Shown here: one piece after another, positions 1 to 8,405 of the stretch | Layout of the letters: the number at the start of each line of letters is the position of its first letter | How positions within the stretch are numbered: position 1 is the stretch's first letter | Source: an uncultured Pelagibacteraceae bacterium | GTDB taxonomy: Bacteria; Pseudomonadota; Alphaproteobacteria; Pelagibacterales; Pelagibacteraceae | Assembly (NCBI GenBank): GCA_902536575.1 | Contig: CACAYA010000003.1 | Location: 1 to 59,794, forward strand | Length of the DNA: 59,794 bases | Reading direction: 5' to 3' | Notes under the pieces: generated by a model | Databases searched by the model: none | What the model was told of the DNA's origin: nothing | What the model saw: the letters and a program-made list of their open reading frames with translations, nothing else | Translations under genes and position numbers: made by a program

Positions 1-2
1 AT

Positions 3-755
3 ATTTCAAAAGGTGCAAACAGAGATTATAAATTAAGCGAAGTGTCTGCTGAGTCTGGAAAAACAGTATTAGATGCTTTGGAATTAGCTTTAGATCTTGC
101 AAAAGAAAAGAAAATTGATGCTATCAATTTTGGTCCAATGAATAAAACTAGTTTGATAATGGGAGGTTGTGAATACAATGATGAACATGATTTTATGCAA
201 GCAAAACTTGAGATGAAAGAATTTTGTTGCGAATTTAATGTTGTTGATAATTTTTGGACTGCTAGAGTCACTTCGCACATCCCACTAAAGGATGTGGCTA
301 AAAATATTACAAAGGAAAATATATTAAAACCAATTAAACTTTTAGATAAAACTTTAAAAATGAGTGGTATTGAAAAACCAAGAGTAGCTGTTCAAGCACT
401 TAATCCTCATGCTGAATTTGGAAATGAAGAAAAAGATGAAATAATACCTGCTATAGAAGAAGCAAAAAAACTTGGAATTGATGCAGATGGACCACTGCCA
501 TGTGATACTTCATTTATCACAGCATTCAAAAATAAAAATCATGATTGTATAGTTGGCATGTATCATGATGCATTACAGTGCGGTTTAAAAGCTTTTGGAT
601 TTGACAGGGGAGTTACAGTTTCTGGTGGATTAAGTGTTCCTGTTACTACACCTGCCCACGGGACTGCTTTTGATATAGCTGGAGAGAATAAAGCAAATTT
701 AGAGCCAACATTAAATTCTTTTAAATTAGCATTAACAATGGCTAAAAATAAATAA
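3..755 (+). CDS. PdxA-family dehydrogenase (5' partial)
   Basis: Open to the left edge: the frame reads through position 3 without a start, so about 80 N-terminal residues of a usual ~330 aa PdxA protein lie outside. The GTG at 42 lies inside the gene and is not the start. The family oxidises a phosphorylated beta-hydroxy acid with NAD and then decarboxylates it. The metal-binding histidines are visible: TSHIP, GMYHD and TPAHG (residues 79, 175 and 206 counted from the codon at 42), with the late GTAFDIAG block. It differs from the pyridoxine enzyme at 56090: the substrate-contact GHTE motif is replaced by GGCEY, and NITLG by TVSGG. It is therefore a catabolic paralogue of unknown substrate, PdxA2-like (threonate/erythronate 4-phosphate) or another branch. 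It overlaps the next gene by one base (TAATG), suggesting a shared operon. Confidence 0.85.
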   Translation: MSKGANRDYKLSEVSAESGKTVLDALELALDLAKEKKIDAINFGPMNKTSLIMGGCEYNDEHDFMQAKLEMKEFCCEFNVVDNFWTARVTSHIPLKDVAKNITKENILKPIKLLDKTLKMSGIEKPRVAVQALNPHAEFGNEEKDEIIPAIEEAKKLGIDADGPLPCDTSFITAFKNKNHDCIVGMYHDALQCGLKAFGFDRGVTVSGGLSVPVTTPAHGTAFDIAGENKANLEPTLNSFKLALTMAKNK

Positions 756-1930
756 TGAGTAAAATAAAAGAGATAAGAACAAAGGTTTATCAATGGAATG
801 GAAAAACTGTTCCCCCTCAAAATAACTTTTGTACGAATGCTTCAGATCTTTTATTTGAAAAATCAGATGCAATGGGATCATTCAGATTTCATGAGTGGCT
901 CATATGTGAAATAGAAACTGATGATGGAGTTATTGGAATTGGTAATGCAGCGTTAGCTCCCCAAATAGCAAAAAAAACTATTGATACTTATTTAAAACCG
1001 TTAGTAATTGGTGAAGACCCTTTTGATTATGCTTACATCTGGGAAAAAATGTATAGAAGAACACATGCTTGGGGCCGAAGAGGAATTGGTATGATCGCAA
1101 TCTCAGCAGTTGATATAGCGATCTGGGATATAATGGGGAAGTTAACTAAAAAACCAGTATTTAAACTTCTTGGAGGCAGAACAAAAGAAAAAATTCCTGT
1201 CTATGCATCAAAGCTTTATAGCCAACCCATTAAAGCTCTACAAAAAGAAGCTGAGAGTTACGTAAAGCAGGGTTTTAAAATGTTTAAAATGAGATTTGGT
1301 TGGGGTCCAAAAGATGGTCCTGATGGTATAAAAAAAAATATTGTGCTTGCTGAAGCCGTCAGAGAAGTAATTGGTGAAGATACAGATTTGATGATGGAAT
1401 GCTATATGGGTTGGAACTTAGATTATGCGAAAAGAATGATACCTAAATTAATGAAATTTAATCCAAGATGGCTTGAAGAACCAGTGATTGCAGATGATAT
1501 TCATGGTTATGAAGAATTAAATAAAATGAATATGATACCAATTTCAGGAGGTGAACATGAGTTTAATATATTTGGTTTCAAACAGTTACTTGACCTCAAA
1601 GCCGTGAGTTATATTCAATATGATAACAATAGAGTGGGAGGTTTTACTGCGGCTCAGAAAATTAATGCTATTGCAGAAGCTCATCAAGTTCCAGTTGTTC
1701 CTCATGCAGGACAAATGCACAACTACCACTTAACAATGTCAAATTTTAATTGTCCAATATCAGAATTTTTTCCTGTTCATGACGTCGAGATTGGAAATGA
1801 ACTTTTTTACTATATCTTTGAAGGAGATCCGGCTCCTAAGGATGGTTTTATAGATCTAGATGATAATAAACCAGGACTAGGTCTAACAATAACTGACAAA
1901 TATAAATCAGACTTTAAAATTATAGAATAA
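755..1930 (+). CDS. Enolase-superfamily (MR/MLE) sugar-acid dehydratase
   Basis: A 391 aa cytoplasmic protein of the mandelate racemase/muconate lactonizing family, most like L-rhamnonate dehydratase-type enzymes. These abstract the proton alpha to a sugar-acid carboxylate and lose the 3-hydroxyl to give a 2-keto-3-deoxy acid. Metal ligands are visible at E215 (MMECYMGW), E241 (LEEPV) and E267 (SGGEHE). The catalytic base is H317 (VVPHAG) with E337 (ISEFFP) behind it, and [12 protein letters not shown] near residue 181 resembles the equivalent rhamnonate dehydratase loop. The start ATG shares a base with the stop of the upstream PdxA-like gene. The exact substrate cannot be read from sequence; a deoxy-aldarate is considered in the findings. 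It ends one base before the convergent kinase. Confidence 0.85.
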   Translation: MSKIKEIRTKVYQWNGKTVPPQNNFCTNASDLLFEKSDAMGSFRFHEWLICEIETDDGVIGIGNAALAPQIAKKTIDTYLKPLVIGEDPFDYAYIWEKMYRRTHAWGRRGIGMIAISAVDIAIWDIMGKLTKKPVFKLLGGRTKEKIPVYASKLYSQPIKALQKEAESYVKQGFKMFKMRFGWGPKDGPDGIKKNIVLAEAVREVIGEDTDLMMECYMGWNLDYAKRMIPKLMKFNPRWLEEPVIADDIHGYEELNKMNMIPISGGEHEFNIFGFKQLLDLKAVSYIQYDNNRVGGFTAAQKINAIAEAHQVPVVPHAGQMHNYHLTMSNFNCPISEFFPVHDVEIGNELFYYIFEGDPAPKDGFIDLDDNKPGLGLTITDKYKSDFKIIE

Positions 1931-2842
1931 TTAATAGTTATTTACTTCTTTTAATGTTGGCATTGAACTTGCTGCCCCTGCTCTAGTTGTAGATATACCT
2001 GCAACTTTATTTGCAAAAATCAATGCATCTTTAAATTTTAAATCATCTGCTAAGCCTACTGCAAAAGCTCCATTAAATGCATCACCAGCACCGGTAGTAT
2101 CTACAACCTGATCTTTTAATTTTAAAGCATCAATAAAGTATTCCTCATTTTCATTAGCAAAATAGACACCTCTTTCTCCCAAAGTAATAATAATATTTTT
2201 TACCCCTTTTTTTAAAAATTCTCTTCCTGCAATCTTAATATCTTCCTCAGTAGTAATTTTATTTTTTAAATAAAATTCAGCCTCAGTTTCATTTGGTGTA
2301 AAAAAATCTAATAGGGTGAAATTTTCCTCATTAATTTTTCTTGCTGGTGCAGGATTTAAAATAGTTAAACAATTATTTTCCTTAGCTTTTTTTAAAGAAT
2401 AAATTGTAACTTCATCTGGAGTTTCCATCTGAGTAAGAAAAATTTTAGATTTTTTAAGAATTTCTAAATTATCATCGATATCTTTGCTATTTAACTGAGC
2501 AGCTGCACCTGGAACAATATTAATTGCATTACTGCCATCATTATCAATCATTATACCAGCAACACCAGTAGATAGGTTTTTATCTTTTGTTATGGCGTTA
2601 GTAATTACACCTGCATCTTTATATATTTTAAAAGCCATATCTGCATGGCTATCTTCGCCCATTTTAGTTATAAAATTTACTTTTCCGTTAAGTCTTGCTG
2701 CAGCAATTGCTTGATTTGAACCTTTGCCGCCTGGGCCAACCAAATGATCTTTTCCTAGAACTGTCTCTCCTTTAATTGGTATCTTTTCTGAATAAAAACA
2801 AAGGTCTGCTACAAAAACTCCAAATATACAAATAAACTGCAT
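1931..2842 (-). CDS. rbsK: Ribokinase-family (PfkB) sugar kinase
   Basis: A 303 aa PfkB-family kinase that transfers phosphate from ATP to a sugar hydroxyl, most like ribokinase. GGKGSNQA (residues 38-45) is the N-terminal PfkB signature, TPNETEAE (182-189) lies in the middle, and DTTGAGDAF holds the catalytic base D254 and the anion hole. It is the last gene of the minus-strand transporter operon, 11 bases after the FucU-like gene, which fits a mutarotase-kinase pair acting on the imported sugar. IolC (5-dehydro-2-deoxygluconokinase) belongs to the same fold family, so an inositol-pathway role cannot be excluded, but the GGKGSNQA motif and overall length favour ribokinase. Confidence 0.85.
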   Translation of the reverse strand: MQFICIFGVFVADLCFYSEKIPIKGETVLGKDHLVGPGGKGSNQAIAAARLNGKVNFITKMGEDSHADMAFKIYKDAGVITNAITKDKNLSTGVAGIMIDNDGSNAINIVPGAAAQLNSKDIDDNLEILKKSKIFLTQMETPDEVTIYSLKKAKENNCLTILNPAPARKINEENFTLLDFFTPNETEAEFYLKNKITTEEDIKIAGREFLKKGVKNIIITLGERGVYFANENEEYFIDALKLKDQVVDTTGAGDAFNGAFAVGLADDLKFKDALIFANKVAGISTTRAGAASSMPTLKEVNNY

Positions 2843-2853
2843 TATTTAATTTT

Positions 2854-3315
2854 TTACGACCAAACCTTACCGTCTGGTAAAATTACCCCTTTAGTTAATA
2901 TAAAACATCCATAAGGTCTTGCATCAGTAGTTGTAACTATACAGTAAGCTTTTTTGGCTTCTTTATAAAAATCTTGTCTAGATATAGAACCAACATTCCA
3001 ATTTTCACCTGAAACTTTTTTAACTACTTCAATAAATTCTTTATGAGTTTCTGTTAATTCATCTGGTTTATCATCTACTTCCATTCTTAAGGCCGGGGAT
3101 CCACCTTGTGAAACAACAAAGCTATCTAGTGGGAAAACTGAAAGAATTGCTGAAGCTGCTTCTTTAATACTAACTCCATCTAATCTTATTACTTTATCAT
3201 TAGATGTGTTTGCTGGAAAATTTGCATCAGCTAAAATTAATATTTCTCCATGTCCCATTGATCTTAAATGGAATAGTAATTCAGGACTTAAGACTGGATT
3301 AATATTAATTAACAT
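2854..3315 (-). CDS. RbsD/FucU-family sugar mutarotase
   Basis: A 153 aa protein of the RbsD/FucU family, closer to FucU in its opening block. The family interconverts sugar anomers or pyranose/furanose forms, delivering the form needed by the kinase. RSMGHGE with H22, and D30 in the LADANFP block, match the family's active-site region. It lies between the substrate-binding protein gene and the ribokinase-like gene, the usual place for a mutarotase coupled to import and phosphorylation. A strong hairpin lies just upstream at 3343-3363, so its expression is likely lower than that of the binding protein. Confidence 0.85.
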   Translation of the reverse strand: MLININPVLSPELLFHLRSMGHGEILILADANFPANTSNDKVIRLDGVSIKEAASAILSVFPLDSFVVSQGGSPALRMEVDDKPDELTETHKEFIEVVKKVSGENWNVGSISRQDFYKEAKKAYCIVTTTDARPYGCFILTKGVILPDGKVWS

Positions 3316-3342
3316 TAAGTTATTATATTACATAAAAAAAAA

Positions 3343-3363
3343 GGGTGGAATTAAATTCCACCC
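3343..3363 (-). terminator. Hairpin plus T-run between binding-protein and mutarotase genes
   Basis: GGGTGGAA pairs with TTCCACCC around a TTAAA loop, and the stem can extend to GGGTGGAATT/AATTCCACCC. Read on the minus strand it is followed by a run of about nine T (3334-3342). It has the form of an intrinsic terminator or attenuator immediately after the abundant binding-protein message. As established for other sugar ABC operons, such stems can cause partial termination or protect the upstream RNA from decay. Confidence 0.8.
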
Positions 3364-3388
3364 TTTAACTTTTACTTTATTCTAAAGA

Positions 3389-4321
3389 TTATTTAAAATC
3401 GTTAGCGTTTGCTTTTGTTACTAATTGTGTACCAGTATCAATATTTGGATCAATACTTCCACCATTAGCTAACTCAAGAGCATATTTAACTCCATAAGCA
3501 CCCATGTTATAAGAGAACTGAGCAATTGTTGCTGTCATTTCACCTTTTAGAATACTTGTAGCTGCATCTGGTGTAGCATCAAATCCAACAACTACTACAT
3601 CATTCATATCAGCATCTTTTAGAGCTTGCATAGCACCTAATCCCATATTGTCGTTGGAAGCAAATATTGCTTTGATGTTAGGATTTTTCAAAATTATAGA
3701 CTCTGTTACTGATCTACCTTTTGCTGTATCCCATTCTGCAGTTTGTGTTGCAACAATGTTTAAACCACAATTTTTAAATCCTTTAATTGCACCATCTCTT
3801 CTAAGTAAGGCAGTAGACTGAGACTCAATACCAGTTAAGATCGCAACATCAGAACCTTTTGGAGTTTTGTCACAGATAAATTTTGCAGCTAACTCCGCGC
3901 CATTCATATTATTAGTTCCAATAAATGTAACACCTTCGTTTATTCCTTTAGTATCAACAAATACAACTGGAACTCCACTTTTAATAGCGTCATCAACAAT
4001 TGGTGCAAAAGCATTTGGATCTCCTGGTGCTAGCGCTAAAGCATCAACACCTTTTGCAAGTTGGTCCTCAACTTGATTTATTTGTGCTTGAACATCACCT
4101 TCTTGAGGAGGTGCAATTAAAATTAATTTAACTCCTAATTTTTTAGCTTCTTCCTCAGCACCTTTTGTTACAGACGCCCAGAACGGATTTCCAGATCCAG
4201 GACCTTTGATGCTAAACAAGATTTTTTTACCATGTCCATCAGCAAAAGAAACTGAACCTAAACTAATTGATAAAAATATTGCTGTAAACAGAACAACAAT
4301 TTTTTTTGTTAAGTTTTTCAT
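3389..4321 (-). CDS. Periplasmic sugar-binding protein of ABC importer (RbsB/FrcB-like)
   Basis: A 310 aa secreted protein with a classical signal peptide: MKNLTKK, a hydrophobic stretch to about residue 22, then a cleavage region around VSFADG. The mature part is a Peripla_BP_4 fold: a SIKGPGSGNPFW ligand-loop start near residue 37, QVEDQLAKGVDALALAP near 85, and ASNDNMGLGAM late. It captures a monosaccharide or cyclitol and delivers it to the permease at 4433. The relatives include RbsB, FrcB and the inositol-binding IbpA; the ligand cannot be settled by eye. It has a 111-base upstream gap with its own promoter-like sequence and a GGGG-containing ribosome site, which fits higher expression than the rest of the operon. 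Confidence 0.9.
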   Translation of the reverse strand: MKNLTKKIVVLFTAIFLSISLGSVSFADGHGKKILFSIKGPGSGNPFWASVTKGAEEEAKKLGVKLILIAPPQEGDVQAQINQVEDQLAKGVDALALAPGDPNAFAPIVDDAIKSGVPVVFVDTKGINEGVTFIGTNNMNGAELAAKFICDKTPKGSDVAILTGIESQSTALLRRDGAIKGFKNCGLNIVATQTAEWDTAKGRSVTESIILKNPNIKAIFASNDNMGLGAMQALKDADMNDVVVVGFDATPDAATSILKGEMTATIAQFSYNMGAYGVKYALELANGGSIDPNIDTGTQLVTKANANDFK

Positions 4322-4356
4322 TTATTTATTCCCCTATAGTTATTTGAATAATTCGA

Positions 4357-4385
4357 ATTAAATAAAAATTTGAGAAAAAATTCAA
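4357..4385 (-). promoter_or_regulatory. Candidate internal promoter for the sugar-binding protein
   Basis: On the minus strand a -35-like TTGAAT (4380-4385) and a -10-like TTTAAT (4357-4362) are separated by 17 bases. They are followed by AGGGG about 10 bases before the ATG at 4321. A 10-base palindrome, AATTCGAATT (4350-4359), overlaps the -10 and could be an operator half-site. The region is AT-rich, so chance matches are likely. Confidence 0.35.
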
Positions 4386-4432
4386 CTGTTTATAAAGTCA
4401 AAACAACTTTTACGTGTAAAAACTGATTATAA

Positions 4433-5446
4433 TTATTTTCTAGTTCCTAAGTCTCTTCTTAGAACATCTATGTAAACAGCTATTACAATAATAGAGCCGA
4501 TTAAAACCTGCTGCCAAAATGAACTTACATCCATTAAATTAAGTCCATTTCTTAAAATGCCCATAATCATGACGCCAGCAAAAACTCCTAACACAGTTCC
4601 TCTTCCGCCAAAAAAACTTGCTCCTCCAATAATGCATGCTGCAATAGCATCTAATTCGGATTGTAAACCTGCATTTGGATAACCAGAGTCAGTCCTTCCT
4701 GCTAAAATTAATGCACCAATGCCAGATAAGAAACCACAAAGAGAATATACTATGATTAAAATTTTATTTACATTTATGCCTGATGCTCTAGCAGCACTAG
4801 GATTTCCACCTATGGCGTAAATCCACTTTCCTGTTCTACTATGATTAAGAAAGAACCAAAAAATAATATATACGACTGCGATTAAAACTAAACTAACGGG
4901 CAGATACTGTGACTTTTCTAATCCTAACCAAGTAAGATCAATTCTACCATGACCCAGGTATCTTACTTCATCTGTGAAACCGCTAATTGGAGTTCCTCCC
5001 GATATTAAATTCCCTGTTCCTCTAAATATATAAAGTGTGCCCAAGGTCATTATAAATGGATGGGGCATCCTTAATAAGGTAATACCTGCTCCATTAAACA
5101 AACCACATAAAAAACCTGCTATTAAAGGAGTTATGACAACGATAAACCAAGGCGCTCCTGCTTTAGCTACAATTGCCAAAACCATAAGTGACAACATCAT
5201 TATTGAACCAACAGAAAGATCTATTCCGGCAGTAACGATAACCATAAAGACACCTAGGGCCAACATTGACTGCCAAGAGATTTGTTTGAAAACGTTAGTT
5301 ACATTTCTCCATGACAAAAACACATCTGGTTGCAAAATGTGCATTACTAGTATCATAAGTACAAGCAATAAAAGAATGCCATACTTTTCAATGTAGGGCA
5401 TTAGCTTTAAATATAGACTTTCTTTCTTATTATCTTTTTCTTCCAT
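4433..5446 (-). CDS. Sugar ABC transporter permease (RbsC/FrcC-like)
   Basis: An inner-membrane permease of the BPD_transp_2 family, 337 aa from the chosen ATG. It forms the channel for the sugar delivered by the binding protein. Many hydrophobic helices are visible, and GIDLSVGSIMML in the first third and DAIAACIIGGASFFGGRG in the last third are the family hallmarks. An upstream ATG at 5473 would add nine residues and overlap the ATPase gene by 26 bases. The ATG at 5446 lies one base after the ATPase stop, and I prefer it because the charged MEEKDNKK tail precedes the first helix. The gene order ATPase, permease, binding protein is co-directional. Confidence 0.9.
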   Translation of the reverse strand: MEEKDNKKESLYLKLMPYIEKYGILLLLVLMILVMHILQPDVFLSWRNVTNVFKQISWQSMLALGVFMVIVTAGIDLSVGSIMMLSLMVLAIVAKAGAPWFIVVITPLIAGFLCGLFNGAGITLLRMPHPFIMTLGTLYIFRGTGNLISGGTPISGFTDEVRYLGHGRIDLTWLGLEKSQYLPVSLVLIAVVYIIFWFFLNHSRTGKWIYAIGGNPSAARASGINVNKILIIVYSLCGFLSGIGALILAGRTDSGYPNAGLQSELDAIAACIIGGASFFGGRGTVLGVFAGVMIMGILRNGLNLMDVSSFWQQVLIGSIIVIAVYIDVLRRDLGTRK

Positions 5447-5447
5447 T

Positions 5448-6197
5448 TTATTTTTTACCCATAATCCATCCAATTACTTCGTCCCTTGAAGTATCTGAAA
5501 GTTCAGACTCTGCAAAATTTGTACCTTGAAATAGCGCCATGACGCGATCGCAAACTGAAAAAATATCATCCATTCTGTGACTTATAACTATAACGCCAAC
5601 ACCAGTTTTTTTTAGACTATTAATAAGATCTAATACTTTTCCAACTTCTTTAATTGCAAGTGCTGCTGTAGGTTCATCCATGATAACAACTTTTGCATTA
5701 AATGCTGTTGATCTAGCAATTGCAACTGCTTGTCTTTGACCTCCAGAAAGTTCCTCAACTTTTTGATCAGCACTCTTAACATTTATTTTAAGTTTTCCTA
5801 AATGAGCGTTTGTTAATTCTTTTATTTTATTAAAATCTAAAAATTTTAAGAAACCAATATTTTTAGTTGGTTCTCTACCTAAAAAAATATTTTCTCCAAT
5901 AGGTAAATTTCCAGCCAGAGCAAGGTCTTGATAAACCATTTCTAATCCAAGGTTTTGTGAGTCCTTAGGGCTTTCTAAAATTTCCTCTTTTCCTTGAAAA
6001 TATAATGAACCTGAACTGGGTTTGTATAAACCTGATAAAACCTTCATCAGAGTTGATTTTCCAGCTCCGTTATCTCCAACTACACCTAAACATTCTCCTG
6101 CATGTACTTTTAAATCAACATTTTCTAAAGCAGTAATCGTACCAAAATATTTTGTTATTCCTTTTGCCTCTAATAGTGGATTATTGAAAGTTGACAT
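5448..6197 (-). CDS. Sugar ABC transporter ATP-binding protein, single domain (FrcA-like)
   Basis: A 249 aa ATPase that powers the sugar importer. Walker A is GDNGAGKST (41-49), the signature is ELSGGQRQ (149-156), Walker B is VVIMDEPTA (170-178), and the switch His is in VIVISHRMDD. It has one nucleotide-binding domain, so it is FrcA-type (about 260 aa) and not the duplicated ~500 aa RbsA/XylG/IatA type. It would act as a homodimer. It lies 22 bases after the 2-hydroxyacid dehydrogenase gene and is read together with it. Confidence 0.9.
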   Translation of the reverse strand: MSTFNNPLLEAKGITKYFGTITALENVDLKVHAGECLGVVGDNGAGKSTLMKVLSGLYKPSSGSLYFQGKEEILESPKDSQNLGLEMVYQDLALAGNLPIGENIFLGREPTKNIGFLKFLDFNKIKELTNAHLGKLKINVKSADQKVEELSGGQRQAVAIARSTAFNAKVVIMDEPTAALAIKEVGKVLDLINSLKKTGVGVIVISHRMDDIFSVCDRVMALFQGTNFAESELSDTSRDEVIGWIMGKK

Positions 6198-6219
6198 AAA
6201 TTACAAAATTATAAAAAAA

Positions 6220-7242
6220 TCAATTAATTGCAACAGGTTTTGAGACTATTAGACTCACTGTCTTCTTATTTGCTAATTTGCAGAATTTAGGTTTTAAATC
6301 TTTTCTAATGCGGCTCATATCTTTTAAAACTATGTCCCCCATATTAAAAAAAGCAGACTTTAATGCCCCAGCTCTGTGAGCAGAAAACAAAATATTCTTT
6401 ACTTTCCTTAACGAACTATTTTTTGGCACTGGTTCTTTAGGAAAAACGTCTGTTGCAACAAATATGTTTCTTTTTTTTACTATATTTATCAAATCCTTAA
6501 AATTTACAACTGCAGCACGACTCATCAATACAAAACAAGAATTAGGTTTCATCTTCCTTAAAAGTTTTTTATCTATGAAGTTTTTGTTTTTTGTAGTCAC
6601 TGTCGCTAGTACATAAATAATCTCACAATTTTCAAACATCTTATTTAAACTAATACTTTTGAAACCTAGCCTTTTAATTTTTAATTTTGGGATCCATGGA
6701 TCATAAACATTTATATCTTTAGTAAATGGCAATAATAATGGATACAAAGATTTAGCAAGATCTCCAAAGCCTAATAACCCTATTTTCTTTTCTGACAATA
6801 AAGAAGCTTGCAAGTTACTTTCTAATCCGTATTTTTCATTACCTTTAATAAAATCTAAATGAGCAGTATGAATATTTCTTAATAAAGATAAGGTCATTCC
6901 AAGGGCAATTTCAGCAACTGGTTTTGAAAATACTGGAGAGGTTGCGATAACATGAATTCCCTTATTAAAACAGTACTGATAATCCATATTATTAATAAAA
7001 TTACTCTCAACATTGATAATTGCTTTCAATTTTTTTGCTTTTACCAAAAGATTTTTTGGCAAATCAGGTTGCCCTATAATAAATGAAGCTTTGTGGATAT
7101 TTTTCTCGTAAAAAATTTTTTTTTTATTTTTTGGTGCATAAAGTAATTCATACTTTGATTTGAGAATTTTAAACTTATCTTTAGAAAAAATTAATTCTAG
7201 AGTTCGTGGGAATGGATCAACAATAGCAATATGTTTACTCAT
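6220..7242 (-). CDS. D-isomer-specific 2-hydroxyacid dehydrogenase family protein
   Basis: A 340 aa NAD(P)-dependent oxidoreductase of the D-2-hydroxyacid dehydrogenase family, which reduces 2-keto acids or oxidises 2-hydroxy acids. The Rossmann motif is GLLGFGDLA near 155-163. The catalytic triad is present: R242 (MSRAAV), E270 (FPKEP) and H289 (FSAHRAG). The N-terminal catalytic half is diverged from SerA. It sits between the Idh/MocA gene (stop and start adjacent at 7242/7243) and the ABC ATPase, so it is part of the iolD-transporter unit. The substrate is unknown; a keto-inositol breakdown product or a semialdehyde-derived acid is plausible. Confidence 0.8.
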   Translation of the reverse strand: MSKHIAIVDPFPRTLELIFSKDKFKILKSKYELLYAPKNKKKIFYEKNIHKASFIIGQPDLPKNLLVKAKKLKAIINVESNFINNMDYQYCFNKGIHVIATSPVFSKPVAEIALGMTLSLLRNIHTAHLDFIKGNEKYGLESNLQASLLSEKKIGLLGFGDLAKSLYPLLLPFTKDINVYDPWIPKLKIKRLGFKSISLNKMFENCEIIYVLATVTTKNKNFIDKKLLRKMKPNSCFVLMSRAAVVNFKDLINIVKKRNIFVATDVFPKEPVPKNSSLRKVKNILFSAHRAGALKSAFFNMGDIVLKDMSRIRKDLKPKFCKLANKKTVSLIVSKPVAIN

Positions 7243-8397
7243 TTAAATAAGTAGACGTTTTACTTCTTCCTCACTAAATTTTTTTGGTTTTTCACACTTA
7301 GTCAGAATTTTTTGAGGTATACCAGTCGTAGCAGCTTTCATTGTTGTTTGAATTATATCAAGAACATGAAGTGATAATTCTCCTGAGCATCTATGTTTCT
7401 TTTTTTGCTGAATTGAATACAGCATTTCAGATAAACCAACGCTCCTATAATTAGCGTTCGTAGGAGACTCGTTAGATCTCCCACTTGACGATGTAATATT
7501 TATTTTTCCTAAATGCATTTTATCAGTTTTGTGTTCACCCCATCTACCTCCCTCAGTAACTGATATGTAAACAGACCCACCAAACATATTTGGATCAGGT
7601 ACAATGATTGAACCTTTAGTTCCATAAAGCTCCATATGGTTTCTCTGGTGATTTACAACATCGAATGAAAGTGTGACCTGGATAATTGCTCCAGTATGAA
7701 ACTGAATAGTTGCTAAATAAGTTGTAGGTGTTTCAACTTTAAAAGATTTATTTTTTTTTGGTCCAGCCCCATAAATTCTTTTCTTGAAAGCTGTCAAAGT
7801 TCTTCCCTGAACTTGTTTGGCAGGTCCGAGCAAATTTACTAATGTTGTAAAAAAGTAAGGCCCCATATCAATTACAGGTCCACCCTCTTTTTTATACCAA
7901 GACTCAGGTTTTGGATGAAACGATTCTACACCAGGAAAAGCAAAAATTGCATTGCCAAGTTTTATTTCTCCAATTAAATCAGAATCTATCAACTCTCTTG
8001 CTTTTTGAATTCCTCCACCTAAAAAAGTATCAGGAGCGTTACCTATATAAAGTTTCTTTTGTTTTGCTAAAGCTATGAGTTCTTTTCCTTTTTCAAAATA
8101 TGTGGCTAATGGTTTTTCTGAATAGACATGTTTACCTGCACTTAAAACTTTTTTAGATACGGTGTAATGAGCTTGAGGGATTGTTAGATTTAGAATGACC
8201 TCAATCTCCTTGTCTTTAAGAAGATCACCAACTGTTTTAGATTTAATATTATATAGTTTTGCACATTTATCTGCAGCTTTTTGATTAATATCTGCACAAG
8301 CAACAATTCTGAAATTGTTAAAATACTGATGCCCTCTAAAGTATGTTTCTGCAATATGTCCACACCCTATCAAACCAACCTTAAATACTTTATTCAT
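7243..8397 (-). CDS. Gfo/Idh/MocA-family oxidoreductase
   Basis: A 384 aa NAD(P)-dependent sugar/cyclitol dehydrogenase family protein. The N-terminal Rossmann motif is LIGCGHIA (9-16), and the conserved catalytic-lysine motif is EKP at 94-96. In the C-terminal domain the usual D-x-G-x-H is DMGPY (177-181), with Tyr in place of His. This occurs in a distinct subfamily, so the substrate may not be myo-inositol. It is flanked on the same strand by iolD (8 bases upstream) and the 2-hydroxyacid dehydrogenase. It could oxidise or epimerise an inositol isomer or other sugar feeding the Iol steps. Confidence 0.85.
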   Translation of the reverse strand: MNKVFKVGLIGCGHIAETYFRGHQYFNNFRIVACADINQKAADKCAKLYNIKSKTVGDLLKDKEIEVILNLTIPQAHYTVSKKVLSAGKHVYSEKPLATYFEKGKELIALAKQKKLYIGNAPDTFLGGGIQKARELIDSDLIGEIKLGNAIFAFPGVESFHPKPESWYKKEGGPVIDMGPYFFTTLVNLLGPAKQVQGRTLTAFKKRIYGAGPKKNKSFKVETPTTYLATIQFHTGAIIQVTLSFDVVNHQRNHMELYGTKGSIIVPDPNMFGGSVYISVTEGGRWGEHKTDKMHLGKINITSSSGRSNESPTNANYRSVGLSEMLYSIQQKKKHRCSGELSLHVLDIIQTTMKAATTGIPQKILTKCEKPKKFSEEEVKRLLI

Positions 8398-8405
8398 TAA
8401 AAAAA

